From assembly GCF_001553785.1 (NCBI RefSeq), contig NZ_LOJP01000001.1, forward strand, positions 5,709,900 to 5,773,899: a DNA stretch of 64,000 nt. The letters are read 5' to 3'. Source of the stretch: Actinoplanes sp. TFC3 (GTDB taxonomy: Bacteria; Actinomycetota; Actinomycetes; Mycobacteriales; Micromonosporaceae). The notes below the pieces were generated by a model that saw only the letters and a program-made list of their open reading frames with translations, was not told the origin of the DNA and searched no databases. Both the position numbers and the translations under genes were made by a program. Of the stretch, positions 1 through 6,775 are shown piece by piece. Each line of letters opens with the position of its first letter. Positions within the stretch are counted from its first letter, which is position 1.

Positions 1-400
1 GGTGCGGCTCGTTCGGGGTGCGGTGGAACGGGCCGTACGTGGGGGTATCGCCTTGGTTCTGGCGGGTTGGCTCGTTCTGCTGGGCCGCGTTGTTCGAGCC
101 GAGCGCGTGGTTTGGCTGGGCCATGTTGTTCGGCTGGCCCCCGTGCGCCGGTTGGGCTTGGTTGTGGGATTCGGCCTGGACAGCTGGCGGTTGGCCGTAC
201 GACGGCTGGGAGTTGTGCTGATATTGACCGGGGGCCGGGTGGGCGTACGGCTGCGCAGGGATTTGGGGGTTGGGTTGCTGACGGCTGCCCGGAGTGATCG
301 TCGGGTAGGAGGCTGTCGGCTGGTGGCCTAGCGGGATCGGAGCAGTTGCTGCCTCGCCTGGCGTTCCGAACTCCTGGTCCGCACCGCTCACCGGACCCAT
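1..400 (-). CDS. Q/N/P-rich protein, N-terminal part only
   Basis: Open minus-strand frame that leaves the window at its left edge. I do not recognise a family. The visible 133 residues start MGPVSGADQEFGTPGEA and then become a low-complexity tract dominated by Gln, Asn, Pro, Ala and His with scattered Tyr, of the kind seen as disordered N-terminal regions of actinobacterial membrane or surface proteins. An in-frame upstream ATG at 490, preceded by AGGGAG, would add 30 residues; the ATG at 400 has GAGGGG immediately against it. The start is therefore uncertain and the functional domain lies outside the window. Confidence 0.5.
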   Translation of the reverse strand, partial: MGPVSGADQEFGTPGEAATAPIPLGHQPTASYPTITPGSRQQPNPQIPAQPYAHPAPGQYQHNSQPSYGQPPAVQAESHNQAQPAHGGQPNNMAQPNHALGSNNAAQQNEPTRQNQGDTPTYGPFHRTPNEPH

Positions 401-598
401 CCCCTCGGCTGTGCTCGTTCCCTGCGCCGGGAATGGTCCCCGGCACCCTGTGCTGTGCAGTCCCCGTGAGTGGTGCTCACCGGCACGCATCGTCTCCCTG
501 CGGCGCGGGCTTCAGCACCCGCGGGAGTTCGCCGTCCCAGGTATGCAGATTACCAGCCAGTCGCCACGGCCGATGTCCCGCAGCGATCGTAGAAAGCC

Positions 599-634
599 GA
601 TGGACCCGCAGCCCAGAGGGGGTGCGGGTCCATC
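599..634 (-). terminator. Hairpin terminator of the LPXTG gene
   Basis: A perfect 12-bp inverted repeat, GATGGACCCGCA and its complement, encloses a 12-nt loop. On the minus strand it lies about 70 nt past the stop of the LPXTG protein gene and is followed by GGCTTTCT. It is a strong GC-rich hairpin without a long U tract, as is common in actinobacteria. Confidence 0.7.
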
Positions 635-706
635 GTTACGGAGCTGTTGCCCGCTTGCTCACTCGCCGTATGTCAGGTGTCGGCCTGCGGCTTGGTTGTG
701 CGTGCG

Positions 707-1594
707 TCAGGCGTCGGCCTGGCCGGGGCGGCGGCGGCGCGTCACGAGGATCATGCCGGCACCTCCCGCGGCGATTGCGGCGCCCACGCCCGCGATGGTG
801 ACGACGTTGGTGCCGGTGACCGGGAGGCCGCCGCCGTCGGAGTTCGAGCCACCGCCGGAGCCGCCGGCGTAGTCCGAACCGCTTCCGTTGCCGCCGCCGC
901 CGTTCGATCCACCGCCGTTGCTGCCGCCGTTCGACCCACCGTTGGAGCCGCCGTTGCCGCCACCGTTGGAGCCGCCACCGTTGGAGCCGCCGCCGTTCGA
1001 GCCGCCGTTGCCGCCACCGTTGGAGCCGCCGTTGCCGCCCGAGGTGGGCGGGTTGGTCGTCGGGTCGCCGGGGTTGCTACCGCCGCCGCCGGGGGTGTCG
1101 CCGCCGCCGTTGCCAGGCGGGGTGTCGCCGCCACCACCGTTGTCGCCGCCACCACCGTTGTCGCCGCCACCGTTACCCGGCGGAGTGTCGCCGCCACCGT
1201 CACCGGGCGGGGTGTCGCCACCACCGCCGTTGTCGCCACCGCCGTCACCGGGCGGGGTGTCGCCGCCGCCACCGTTGTCGCCGCCACCGTTGTCGCCGCC
1301 GCCGTTGTCGCCGCCGGGCGGGGTGTCGCCACCGCCACCGCCGTCGCTCGGGGGCGGGGTGTTGTCGTCGCCGCCACCACCCGGCGGGTCTTCGTCCGCG
1401 GCGGTTGCGGTGTCACCCGCGGCGGCCGTGGCCTGCTCATCGAGCACGACGACACCGCGTGGGTGAACCTGGGTTGTGGAAGCGGCAGCAGCGGAGGCTC
1501 CCGCAAGGGCAGCCACGCCGACAGCTCCGACCAAAAAGCCGAGCCGCGCAGCCACACGCACGCCACGACGACGCGCGAGCTGATTGGTTCGCAT
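707..1594 (-). CDS. LPXTG-anchored Gly/Asn/Pro-rich surface protein
   Basis: A 295-residue predicted sortase substrate. It has an N-terminal signal peptide (basic MRTNQLARRR, then a hydrophobic Ala/Val/Gly stretch to about residue 40). A long central region of short Gly-Gly-Asp-Thr-Pro-Pro and Gly-Gly-Ser-Asn repeats follows. The C-terminal sorting signal is LPVTG at residues 257-261, a hydrophobic segment, and an RRRR tail. The start has a strong GGGGAGGA ribosome site. No globular domain is visible, so it is probably a wall-attached stalk or matrix polypeptide. The GC-rich repeats at DNA level should make it length-variable between strains. A class F sortase gene about 13 kb away could process it, but that pairing is inference. 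Confidence 0.85.
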   Translation of the reverse strand: MRTNQLARRRGVRVAARLGFLVGAVGVAALAGASAAAASTTQVHPRGVVVLDEQATAAAGDTATAADEDPPGGGGDDNTPPPSDGGGGGDTPPGGDNGGGDNGGGDNGGGGDTPPGDGGGDNGGGGDTPPGDGGGDTPPGNGGGDNGGGGDNGGGGDTPPGNGGGDTPGGGGSNPGDPTTNPPTSGGNGGSNGGGNGGSNGGGSNGGGSNGGGNGGSNGGSNGGSNGGGSNGGGGNGSGSDYAGGSGGGSNSDGGGLPVTGTNVVTIAGVGAAIAAGGAGMILVTRRRRPGQADA

Positions 1595-2143
1595 GTTCCT
1601 CCCCGTACTTCAGGAATTCCTTGAGTCCACGGCGGGCGTCGATAAAGACACTGATCTCTATGGCCCAGGCTAGGAGACTACCGGTACGGACGCGTCCGTT
1701 CCATCCACGGATGACAATCCCGCCCAAGCGGGACATAGAGCCTCGGCCCGGCGTCCTATGAGCCACTTCCGGATGCGAGAGGTGGCGTTTCCGAGCGCTA
1801 CGAGGGTCTCTCCTGGTGCGTCGCAGCGTTTCTCGGCACGCCCGGAGCACTTCCGGGCGCCGGGCGCGTCTTCTGGGCGCGGCGCCGGGCGATCTGGGGT
1901 GGCGAGACGATTTGCTGCCCAGGAGTTGCCTCGTTATTGCCCGACTGAACTTGGGCTGCCGCGGGTTCCTCCACATTGCCCGGTAAGAAGAAGCGAGACT
2001 GTTGCGCCGCGTGCCGGGGTGGTTACGTATGAGGAACTTCCTGGGGTAGGGCGGCAGTACGGGGGTGAAGCTGCTGTCGTACTCAGGATTGAGGCTGAAT
2101 TGTGTTGTCGGGCCGGGCGACCGTCGCGTTTGGAGGGTGGCGT
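1595..2143. other. Intergenic region between the LPXTG gene and recX
   Basis: About 550 bp without a convincing gene. It holds the upstream region of the LPXTG gene: a 14-bp perfect palindrome ACGGACGCGTCCGT at 1686-1699 and a TCCCGC/GCGGGA hairpin at 1718-1733. The rest shows ordinary high-GC composition with one less GC-rich patch near 1950-2110. Open frames here look like chance frames without family features. Confidence 0.5.
1686..1699. promoter_or_regulatory. Perfect 14-bp palindrome upstream of the LPXTG gene
   Basis: ACGGACGCGTCCGT is fully self-complementary and lies about 92 nt upstream of the LPXTG gene start. It could be an operator for a dimeric repressor or activator. No known regulator motif is recognised. 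Confidence 0.3.
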
Positions 2144-2950
2144 TTACTGGTCGGTCATGGCGTCGGGGTCGATCTGATCGGCGAACTCCGCGGCTTCGGC
2201 GTCGCGGGCGGCCAATGCATCCTTTACCGCGCGGATGGCGGTGCCGGCCGGATATCCCTTGCGGGCGAGCATGCCGACGAGGCGGCGGAAGACCTGATCC
2301 GGTGTGCCACGGGCGGTGCGAAGTTTACGGTCGACGAGGGCGCGCGCTGCCTCGGCCTCGGCTTCGTCGTCTACGGCTTCGAGGGCCTCGGTGGCCACCT
2401 CCGCGTCGACGCCGTGCTGGCGGAGTTCATTGGCGAGAGCGCGGCGGGCCAGGCCGCGGCCGTGATGGCGGCTGGAGACCCAGGCCCGGGCGAAGGCCGC
2501 GTCATCGATGATGCCGACCTCGTCGTACCGGTCGAGCACCTCGGCGATGACTTCTTCCGAGATTTCCTTACGGGTCAGGGCCTTGGCGAGTTCGGCTCTG
2601 GTGCGCGGCCGGACGGCTAGCTGGCGCAGGCAGATCTCGCGGGCGATCTCCGATTCGGAGCGTGGCGTTGCATCGCTCGACCCTGCGTTGCCTGAACCGG
2701 CGCCGCCTGACCTGGCGCTACCTGACTTGGCGCTGCCTGGCCCGGCGCTGCCTGGTCCGGCGATGTTTGCCGGTGCGCCGTCGGTTCCGAAGGCGGACTC
2801 CCCCGGCGAGCCTCGGCGCCGGTCGGTGCCGGCGTTGCCGCGCCGGGACTCGCTACGCCGGGGCTCGCCATCGGGGGAGTCCGGGTCGGAGGACCGTGGG
2901 GGAATCGCGTCCCAGCCGCGCCCGGACCGGGCGCCGCGTCGTCCAGCCAT
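2144..2950 (-). CDS. recX: Regulatory protein RecX
   Basis: RecX binds RecA filaments and limits their extension and ATPase/recombinase activity. The C-terminal 160 residues carry the RecX fold of three-helix repeats, beginning near SESEIAREICLRQLAVRPRT and including DDAAFARAWVSSR. At 268 residues it is longer than the usual 150-200. The extra N-terminal 100 residues are charged and low in complexity and include five tandem 15-bp units at 2691-2765 that encode a degenerate Gly-Ser-Ala pentapeptide. The ATG is preceded by GAGGAGG. It follows recA in the same direction after 171 bp that contain a strong hairpin, so it is probably expressed by read-through from recA. Confidence 0.93.
   Translation of the reverse strand: MAGRRGARSGRGWDAIPPRSSDPDSPDGEPRRSESRRGNAGTDRRRGSPGESAFGTDGAPANIAGPGSAGPGSAKSGSARSGGAGSGNAGSSDATPRSESEIAREICLRQLAVRPRTRAELAKALTRKEISEEVIAEVLDRYDEVGIIDDAAFARAWVSSRHHGRGLARRALANELRQHGVDAEVATEALEAVDDEAEAEAARALVDRKLRTARGTPDQVFRRLVGMLARKGYPAGTAIRAVKDALAARDAEAAEFADQIDPDAMTDQ
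2691..2765. repeat. Five 15-bp tandem units inside recX
   Basis: Five consecutive 15-bp units of the form CCTGRCCTGGCGCTG, with a few substitutions each, lie in frame in the N-terminal extension of recX and give a repeated pentapeptide rich in Ser, Ala, Gly and Pro. Being a multiple of three, copy-number change would preserve the frame. Confidence 0.7.
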
Positions 2951-3067
2951 GCGCGAAACGCCTCCTCATCACCGCGCGCCGCCGAGGGCGGGGGCTCGTT
3001 CGCCGTGAGCCCCGGCTCTTTCAGCCGGCCCCATGAGGTCGGCTGATCCGGTGGCGTGGCTCAGGGC

Positions 3068-3101
3068 GCAGGATTGCGGCCGCGGTGGGCCGCCGTCCTG
3101 C
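3068..3101 (-). terminator. Hairpin between recA and recX
   Basis: GCAGGA and GCGGCC arms pair with GGCCGC and TCCTGC across a 2x2 mismatch and a 6-nt loop, starting 20 nt past the recA stop. A second, smaller CCGGCT/AGCCGG hairpin lies at 3012-3028. The position suits a partial terminator that lowers recX expression relative to recA, as known for recA-recX in other actinobacteria. Confidence 0.55.
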
Positions 3102-3121
3102 ATTGCCTCGGGCCGGACTGC

Positions 3122-4168
3122 TCAGAAGTCGACCGGGGGGAGCTCCGGACCGCCGGCGGCGTCGCCGGTGGTCTGGCCCACGCCGAGCTTCTCGAGGATC
3201 TTCTTTTCGATCTCGGCGGCCACGTCGGGGTTTTCCTTGAGGAACTCGCGGGCCTTTTCCTTGCCCTGCCCGAGCTGGTCGCCGTCGTAGGTGTACCAGG
3301 CGCCGGACTTGCGGATGATGCTCTGCTCGACGCCGACGTCGATCAGCGAGCCCTCGCGGGAGATGCCCTTGCCGTACATGATGTCGAACTCGGCCTGCTT
3401 GAACGGGGCCGCGACCTTGTTCTTGACGACCTTGACGCGGGTGCGGTTACCCACCACGTCGGTGCCGTCCTTGAGGCTCTCGATGCGGCGCACGTCGAGG
3501 CGGACCGAGGCGTAGAACTTGAGCGCGCGGCCACCGGTCGTCGTCTCGGGCGAGCCGAACATGACGCCGATCTTCTCGCGGAGCTGGTTGATGAAGATAG
3601 CCGTCGTGCCGGAGTTGTTGAGAATACCGGTGATCTTCCGCAGGGCCTGGCTCATGAGGCGGGCCTGCAGACCGACGTGGCTGTCACCCATCTCGCCCTC
3701 GATTTCGGCGCGCGGCACGAGGGCGGCCACCGAGTCGATGACGATGATGTCGAGCGCGCCCGAGCGGATCAGCATGTCCGCGATTTCGAGCGCCTGCTCA
3801 CCGGTGTCCGGCTGGGACACCAGAAGCGCGTCGGTGTCGACACCGAGGGCGCGCGCGTAGTCCGGGTCGAGCGCGTGCTCCGCGTCGATGAAGGCGGCAA
3901 TGCCGCCGTTGCGCTGGGCGTTGGCCACCGCGTGCAGGGCCACCGTCGTCTTACCGCTGGACTCCGGTCCGTATACCTCGATGACGCGCCCGCGCGGCAG
4001 ACCGCCGACGCCGAGCGCCACATCCAGGGCGATGGAGCCGGTCGGGATGATGGCGGTTTCCACCACCGGCCGCTCTCCCAGCCGCATCACCGAGCCCTTG
4101 CCGAACTGCTTGTCGATCTGCGCCAGCGCTAGATCGAGCGCCTTGTCCCGGTCAGGTCCTGCCACCAT
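3122..4168 (-). CDS. recA: Recombinase RecA
   Basis: RecA forms nucleoprotein filaments on single-stranded DNA, drives strand exchange and stimulates LexA self-cleavage. The 348-residue product has the usual length, with Walker A GPESSGKT at residues 67-74, the N-terminal FGKGSVMRLG segment, the FINQLREKIGVMFG loop region and an acidic-proline tail ending in PVDF. No intein interrupts it. The frame extends upstream, but the ATG at 4168 (MVAGPDRDKALDLALAQ) is chosen because it matches actinobacterial RecA N-termini and follows AGGGGTGG. The upstream region carries a LexA-type box and a RecA-NDp-type promoter, so it should respond to damage by two routes. recX lies downstream. Confidence 0.98.
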   Translation of the reverse strand: MVAGPDRDKALDLALAQIDKQFGKGSVMRLGERPVVETAIIPTGSIALDVALGVGGLPRGRVIEVYGPESSGKTTVALHAVANAQRNGGIAAFIDAEHALDPDYARALGVDTDALLVSQPDTGEQALEIADMLIRSGALDIIVIDSVAALVPRAEIEGEMGDSHVGLQARLMSQALRKITGILNNSGTTAIFINQLREKIGVMFGSPETTTGGRALKFYASVRLDVRRIESLKDGTDVVGNRTRVKVVKNKVAAPFKQAEFDIMYGKGISREGSLIDVGVEQSIIRKSGAWYTYDGDQLGQGKEKAREFLKENPDVAAEIEKKILEKLGVGQTTGDAAGGPELPPVDF

Positions 4169-4235
4169 GTCCGCCACCCCTGTATTCGACTTCGCAGGCG
4201 TTTTCGCCGAAGCGCTTCTGTTCACCACGCGGGTC

Positions 4236-4258
4236 ACGCTAGACCTTGGGTCTGACAG
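4236..4258 (-). promoter_or_regulatory. RecA-NDp (ClpR/PafBC-type) promoter of recA
   Basis: On the minus strand CTGTCAGAC, eight bases, then TAGCGT match the mycobacterial LexA-independent damage promoter, which I recall as tTGTCRgtg-N8-TAnnnT. The core TGTCAG, the exact 8-bp spacing and the TA...T element are present; the first base and the last part of the -35 element differ. It lies about 70 nt upstream of the recA start, a suitable promoter position. Confidence 0.6.
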
Positions 4259-4312
4259 AAAACGGCCGGACGGCCGCACGCTGTGGATGACCACGCCGCT
4301 GAGCACAATAGC

Positions 4313-4326
4313 CGAACACCTGTACG
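4313..4326 (-). promoter_or_regulatory. LexA (SOS) box upstream of recA
   Basis: CGAACACCTGTACG matches the actinobacterial LexA half sites CGAAC-N4-GTTCG at nine of ten fixed positions (GTACG instead of GTTCG). It sits about 145 nt upstream of the recA start. A second, poorer match (CGTACGTTTGTTCT on the minus strand) lies at 4345-4358. Confidence 0.6.
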
Positions 4327-4367
4327 ACCATCGAGCGACACGCCAGAACAAACGTACGAATATGCAG

Positions 4368-4568
4368 TCAGCGCAGTCGGGCAGGCACTCGATCGGGGTA
4401 CGAGGTCACCACAGCTCGCCAGACAGTAGCCGTATCGACACCCTGCGCAATGGCTTCATCAATCGTTCGTCCACCAAGGTCCGCAAAGGCGTGATCGGCG
4501 GCGAAGCTGTGCGCGTAGGCCGAGCCGAATGCCTGCTCAAGGCGCTGCCAGAAGTCCGTCAACCGCAC
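4368..4568 (-). CDS. DUF3046 family small protein
   Basis: A 66-residue conserved actinobacterial protein of unknown function, found immediately upstream of recA in many members of the phylum. The family features are plain: the N-terminal (V/M)RLTDFWQRLEQAFG, the central LGGRTIDEAIAQGVD and the C-terminal VWRAV. It probably starts at the GTG at 4568, where no strong ribosome site is visible. The recA regulatory region lies between it and recA, so the two are separately controlled even though co-oriented. Confidence 0.88.
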   Translation of the reverse strand: MRLTDFWQRLEQAFGSAYAHSFAADHAFADLGGRTIDEAIAQGVDTATVWRAVVTSYPDRVPARLR

Positions 4569-4649
4569 CTGTGAAGCCTACTCGCGGCGCTGTGGACGGC
4601 TACCGACGAGTCGCGGCCTGATGAGATGAAGGTCACCGCTCGACATCAC

Positions 4650-5312
4650 TCATGCCAGGGCGGCTGCGGCGATCTTCAAGTCGTCGACCAGACCCTGGAA
4701 GGCTGCGTCACGATCGTCGGCGCGCAGAACCGCGGACGGGTGGATGGTGGCGAGCGCTTGGGTCTCGGAGACCGGGAAGTCGTCGGGGTGCTGGGCCGAC
4801 GCGGGCCACGGCATGAGCTGCCCACGGGATTTGGTCACCCGGAAGGACGGCCCGAGCAGCGCCTTGGCCGCGGTGGCGCCCAGCATGATGATCATGTCAG
4901 GCTTGAGCAGCGCGAACTCGGAAACCAGCCAGGGACGGCAGGCGGTGATATGAGCCGGCCCCGGGCTCTGGTGGATGCGCCGCTTACCGCGCAACTCAAA
5001 GCGAAAGTGCTTCACGGCGTTGGTGATGTACACATTCGAGGCATCCAGGCCGGCGGCGTCCACAGCATCGCGCAGCAGTCGACCGGCGGGCCCAACGAAC
5101 GGCAAGCCCTTCTGGTCCTCCACGTCGCCCGGCTGTTCACCCACGAACACCACCCGGGCTTCGGCGGCGCCCCGGCCGAAGACCGTCTGGGTGGCATCGC
5201 GGTAGAGCTCACAGCCCTCGCAATGCGCTGCGGCGGCCTTGAGCTGGTCAAGCTCGTGAGCATCCCCCGGTACGAAGTGCTGCGCGCCGATCGGCGCCTC
5301 GGTGCTCGGCAT
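4650..5312 (-). CDS. udgX: Uracil-DNA glycosylase, UdgX type
   Basis: A 220-residue iron-sulfur uracil-DNA glycosylase. GEQPGD (residues 58-63), FVGPAGRLL, LLGATAAKALLG and HPS (191-193) are the family active-site segments. CEGC at 31-34 and Cys125 are cluster ligands. The diagnostic KRRIH loop is at 110-114; in mycobacterial UdgX the His of this loop becomes covalently bonded to the abasic sugar after uracil removal. Position 102 is His (TNAVKHF), where ordinary family 4 enzymes have Cys, again as in UdgX. It should therefore form a suicide-type crosslink with uracil DNA. It lies upstream of DUF3046 and recA in the same orientation, in a repair neighbourhood. Starts at ATG 5312. Confidence 0.9.
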   Translation of the reverse strand: MPSTEAPIGAQHFVPGDAHELDQLKAAAAHCEGCELYRDATQTVFGRGAAEARVVFVGEQPGDVEDQKGLPFVGPAGRLLRDAVDAAGLDASNVYITNAVKHFRFELRGKRRIHQSPGPAHITACRPWLVSEFALLKPDMIIMLGATAAKALLGPSFRVTKSRGQLMPWPASAQHPDDFPVSETQALATIHPSAVLRADDRDAAFQGLVDDLKIAAAALA

Positions 5313-5381
5313 GGCACCGTTCTACCCTCTCCCTTCGCCTTCACGCCCGGCAGTGTCACCCGAACGGTGCCACGCAACGCC

Positions 5382-6728
5382 TCAGCGGCCCGGCACACCG
5401 TTTTCGGCGGGACGGGTCGCCTCGGCCACTGCCTGCGCGAACGGTTCGATGTGGTGAAAATCCAAACGACTGATGGTTATTCGTACGCCCGGAGGTGCGC
5501 TGACCCGGAACATCGACCCGGGCGCCACCACATATCCCGAGTCCCGCAGGGCCGTCACTACCCGGGTTTCGTCGGATACCCGTACCCAGAGGTTGATGCC
5601 TGTGGAGCCGCGCGCGTCGACACCTCGTTGTTGCAGGGCGTCTCGTAGCGCGTGGCGGCGCTGGTCGTAGCTGCCGGCGGCAACTGCGACTTCGGCGGCG
5701 ACGCTGTCCTCCAGCCACAGGCGCAGCATCAGCCGCTGCATCACGGTGGACACCCAGCCGGAGGTGATGCGCATGCGGCCGACAACCCGGCCCATTGTCG
5801 CCTCGTCGCCGACCATGACGGCCAGTCGCAGGTCAGGGCCGAAAGGCTTGGAGGCCGAGCGGAGGAACACCCAGGAGTCGGTGATGCCGCTCAGCGAATT
5901 CAGGGGTACGCCGGACAGCTCGGCGGCGTGGTCATCTTCGACGAGCAGCACATTTCGGTGCTGAGCCAAGATGTCGCGCAGAGCGGCAGCGCGGTGCTCG
6001 CTGATAGCTGCGCCTGTCGGGTTCTGGGCTCGGGCGGTGATGACTATTGCTCGTACCCCGGAAGCAATTGCCTTGGTCAGACTGTCGGGAAGTGGACCTT
6101 CGTCGTCGACTGCCAGGGAGACGGTCGTCAGCCCCAGCGCGGCCGCCAGGTCGAGCAGATTGGCCCAGCCCGGATCCTCGATGGCGATCGCGTCGCCGGG
6201 CCGCAGGTGGGTGATGAGGAGCCGCTCGAGGGCGTCGAGCGCGCCGTTTGTCACGGCGATGACCGCGTTGTCGACGGGCACTCCGTCAGCCCCGAGCCGA
6301 GCCCGTGCCACCTCAGCAAATTCCGGAATCGCGCCGGCCGCCGCGTACCCCAGAGGCTCCTCGACCTCGCGCGAAACGGCGCGTAAGTGAGAACCAAGAT
6401 CGGGCAGCAACCGGACGTCGGGATCTCCTGAGGAAAGGTCGAGCGAGCCCGGCGGCGCAGGCAGACGCAGGGCAGCGCGCGGATCCGCGACCGCCGGACG
6501 CGAACGCACGCGTGTGCCCCGTCGGCCGGCCGCCTCCACGATCCCGCGTTGGCGCAGCTCCTGGTAGGCCTTCGAGACGGTCGCCGGACTGACATGCAAC
6601 TGGTCGGCGAGCAGGCGGATCGGCGGAAGAGCAGCGCCGGCAACAAAATCGCCGCGCAGGACCCCGGTCTCGATGCTGGCCGAGATCGATGAGGCGGTCG
6701 AGCCTGTCACCTGATATTGTTCTGCCAC
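5382..6728 (-). CDS. MocR-type GntR/aminotransferase regulator
   Basis: A 448-residue fusion of a GntR winged helix (residues 10-75, with LADQLHVSPATVSKAYQELRQRG) and a class I aminotransferase-like domain. PLP-site residues are visible: NPTG at 236-239, VEDD at 263-266, the Schiff-base Lys294 in SASKPFGP and Arg301. MocR proteins sense PLP or amines and regulate vitamin B6, GABA or related pathways. The start is the GTG at 6728, one base from an inverted repeat and without a Shine-Dalgarno, suggesting a leaderless message. The divergent neighbour, a flavin-split-barrel protein, is the probable target. Residue 115 is encoded by the rare TTA codon. Confidence 0.9.
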   Translation of the reverse strand: MAEQYQVTGSTASSISASIETGVLRGDFVAGAALPPIRLLADQLHVSPATVSKAYQELRQRGIVEAAGRRGTRVRSRPAVADPRAALRLPAPPGSLDLSSGDPDVRLLPDLGSHLRAVSREVEEPLGYAAAGAIPEFAEVARARLGADGVPVDNAVIAVTNGALDALERLLITHLRPGDAIAIEDPGWANLLDLAAALGLTTVSLAVDDEGPLPDSLTKAIASGVRAIVITARAQNPTGAAISEHRAAALRDILAQHRNVLLVEDDHAAELSGVPLNSLSGITDSWVFLRSASKPFGPDLRLAVMVGDEATMGRVVGRMRITSGWVSTVMQRLMLRLWLEDSVAAEVAVAAGSYDQRRHALRDALQQRGVDARGSTGINLWVRVSDETRVVTALRDSGYVVAPGSMFRVSAPPGVRITISRLDFHHIEPFAQAVAEATRPAENGVPGR

Positions 6729-6729
6729 A

Positions 6730-6742
6730 ACATAGATTATGT
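6730..6742. promoter_or_regulatory. Probable MocR operator between divergent genes
   Basis: ACATA-GAT-TATGT, a perfect 5-bp inverted repeat with a 3-bp spacer, lies in the 47-bp space between the regulator and the divergent flavin/GNAT gene. It overlaps AT-rich -10-like sequence on both strands (TAATCT on the minus strand), so one bound regulator could control both promoters. Confidence 0.5.
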
Positions 6743-6775
6743 ACTAGCACAAAGAACTCTGGCAAGGAGGCTCTC

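Noticed and set aside
1758..2177. 139-codon plus-strand gene in the LPXTG-recX gap
   Set aside because: It ends inside recX, has no family features and no good ribosome site.
4169..4351. Upstream extension of RecA by 61 residues
   Set aside because: The extension covers the promoter region, contains the damage-response motif, and is not like any RecA N-terminus.
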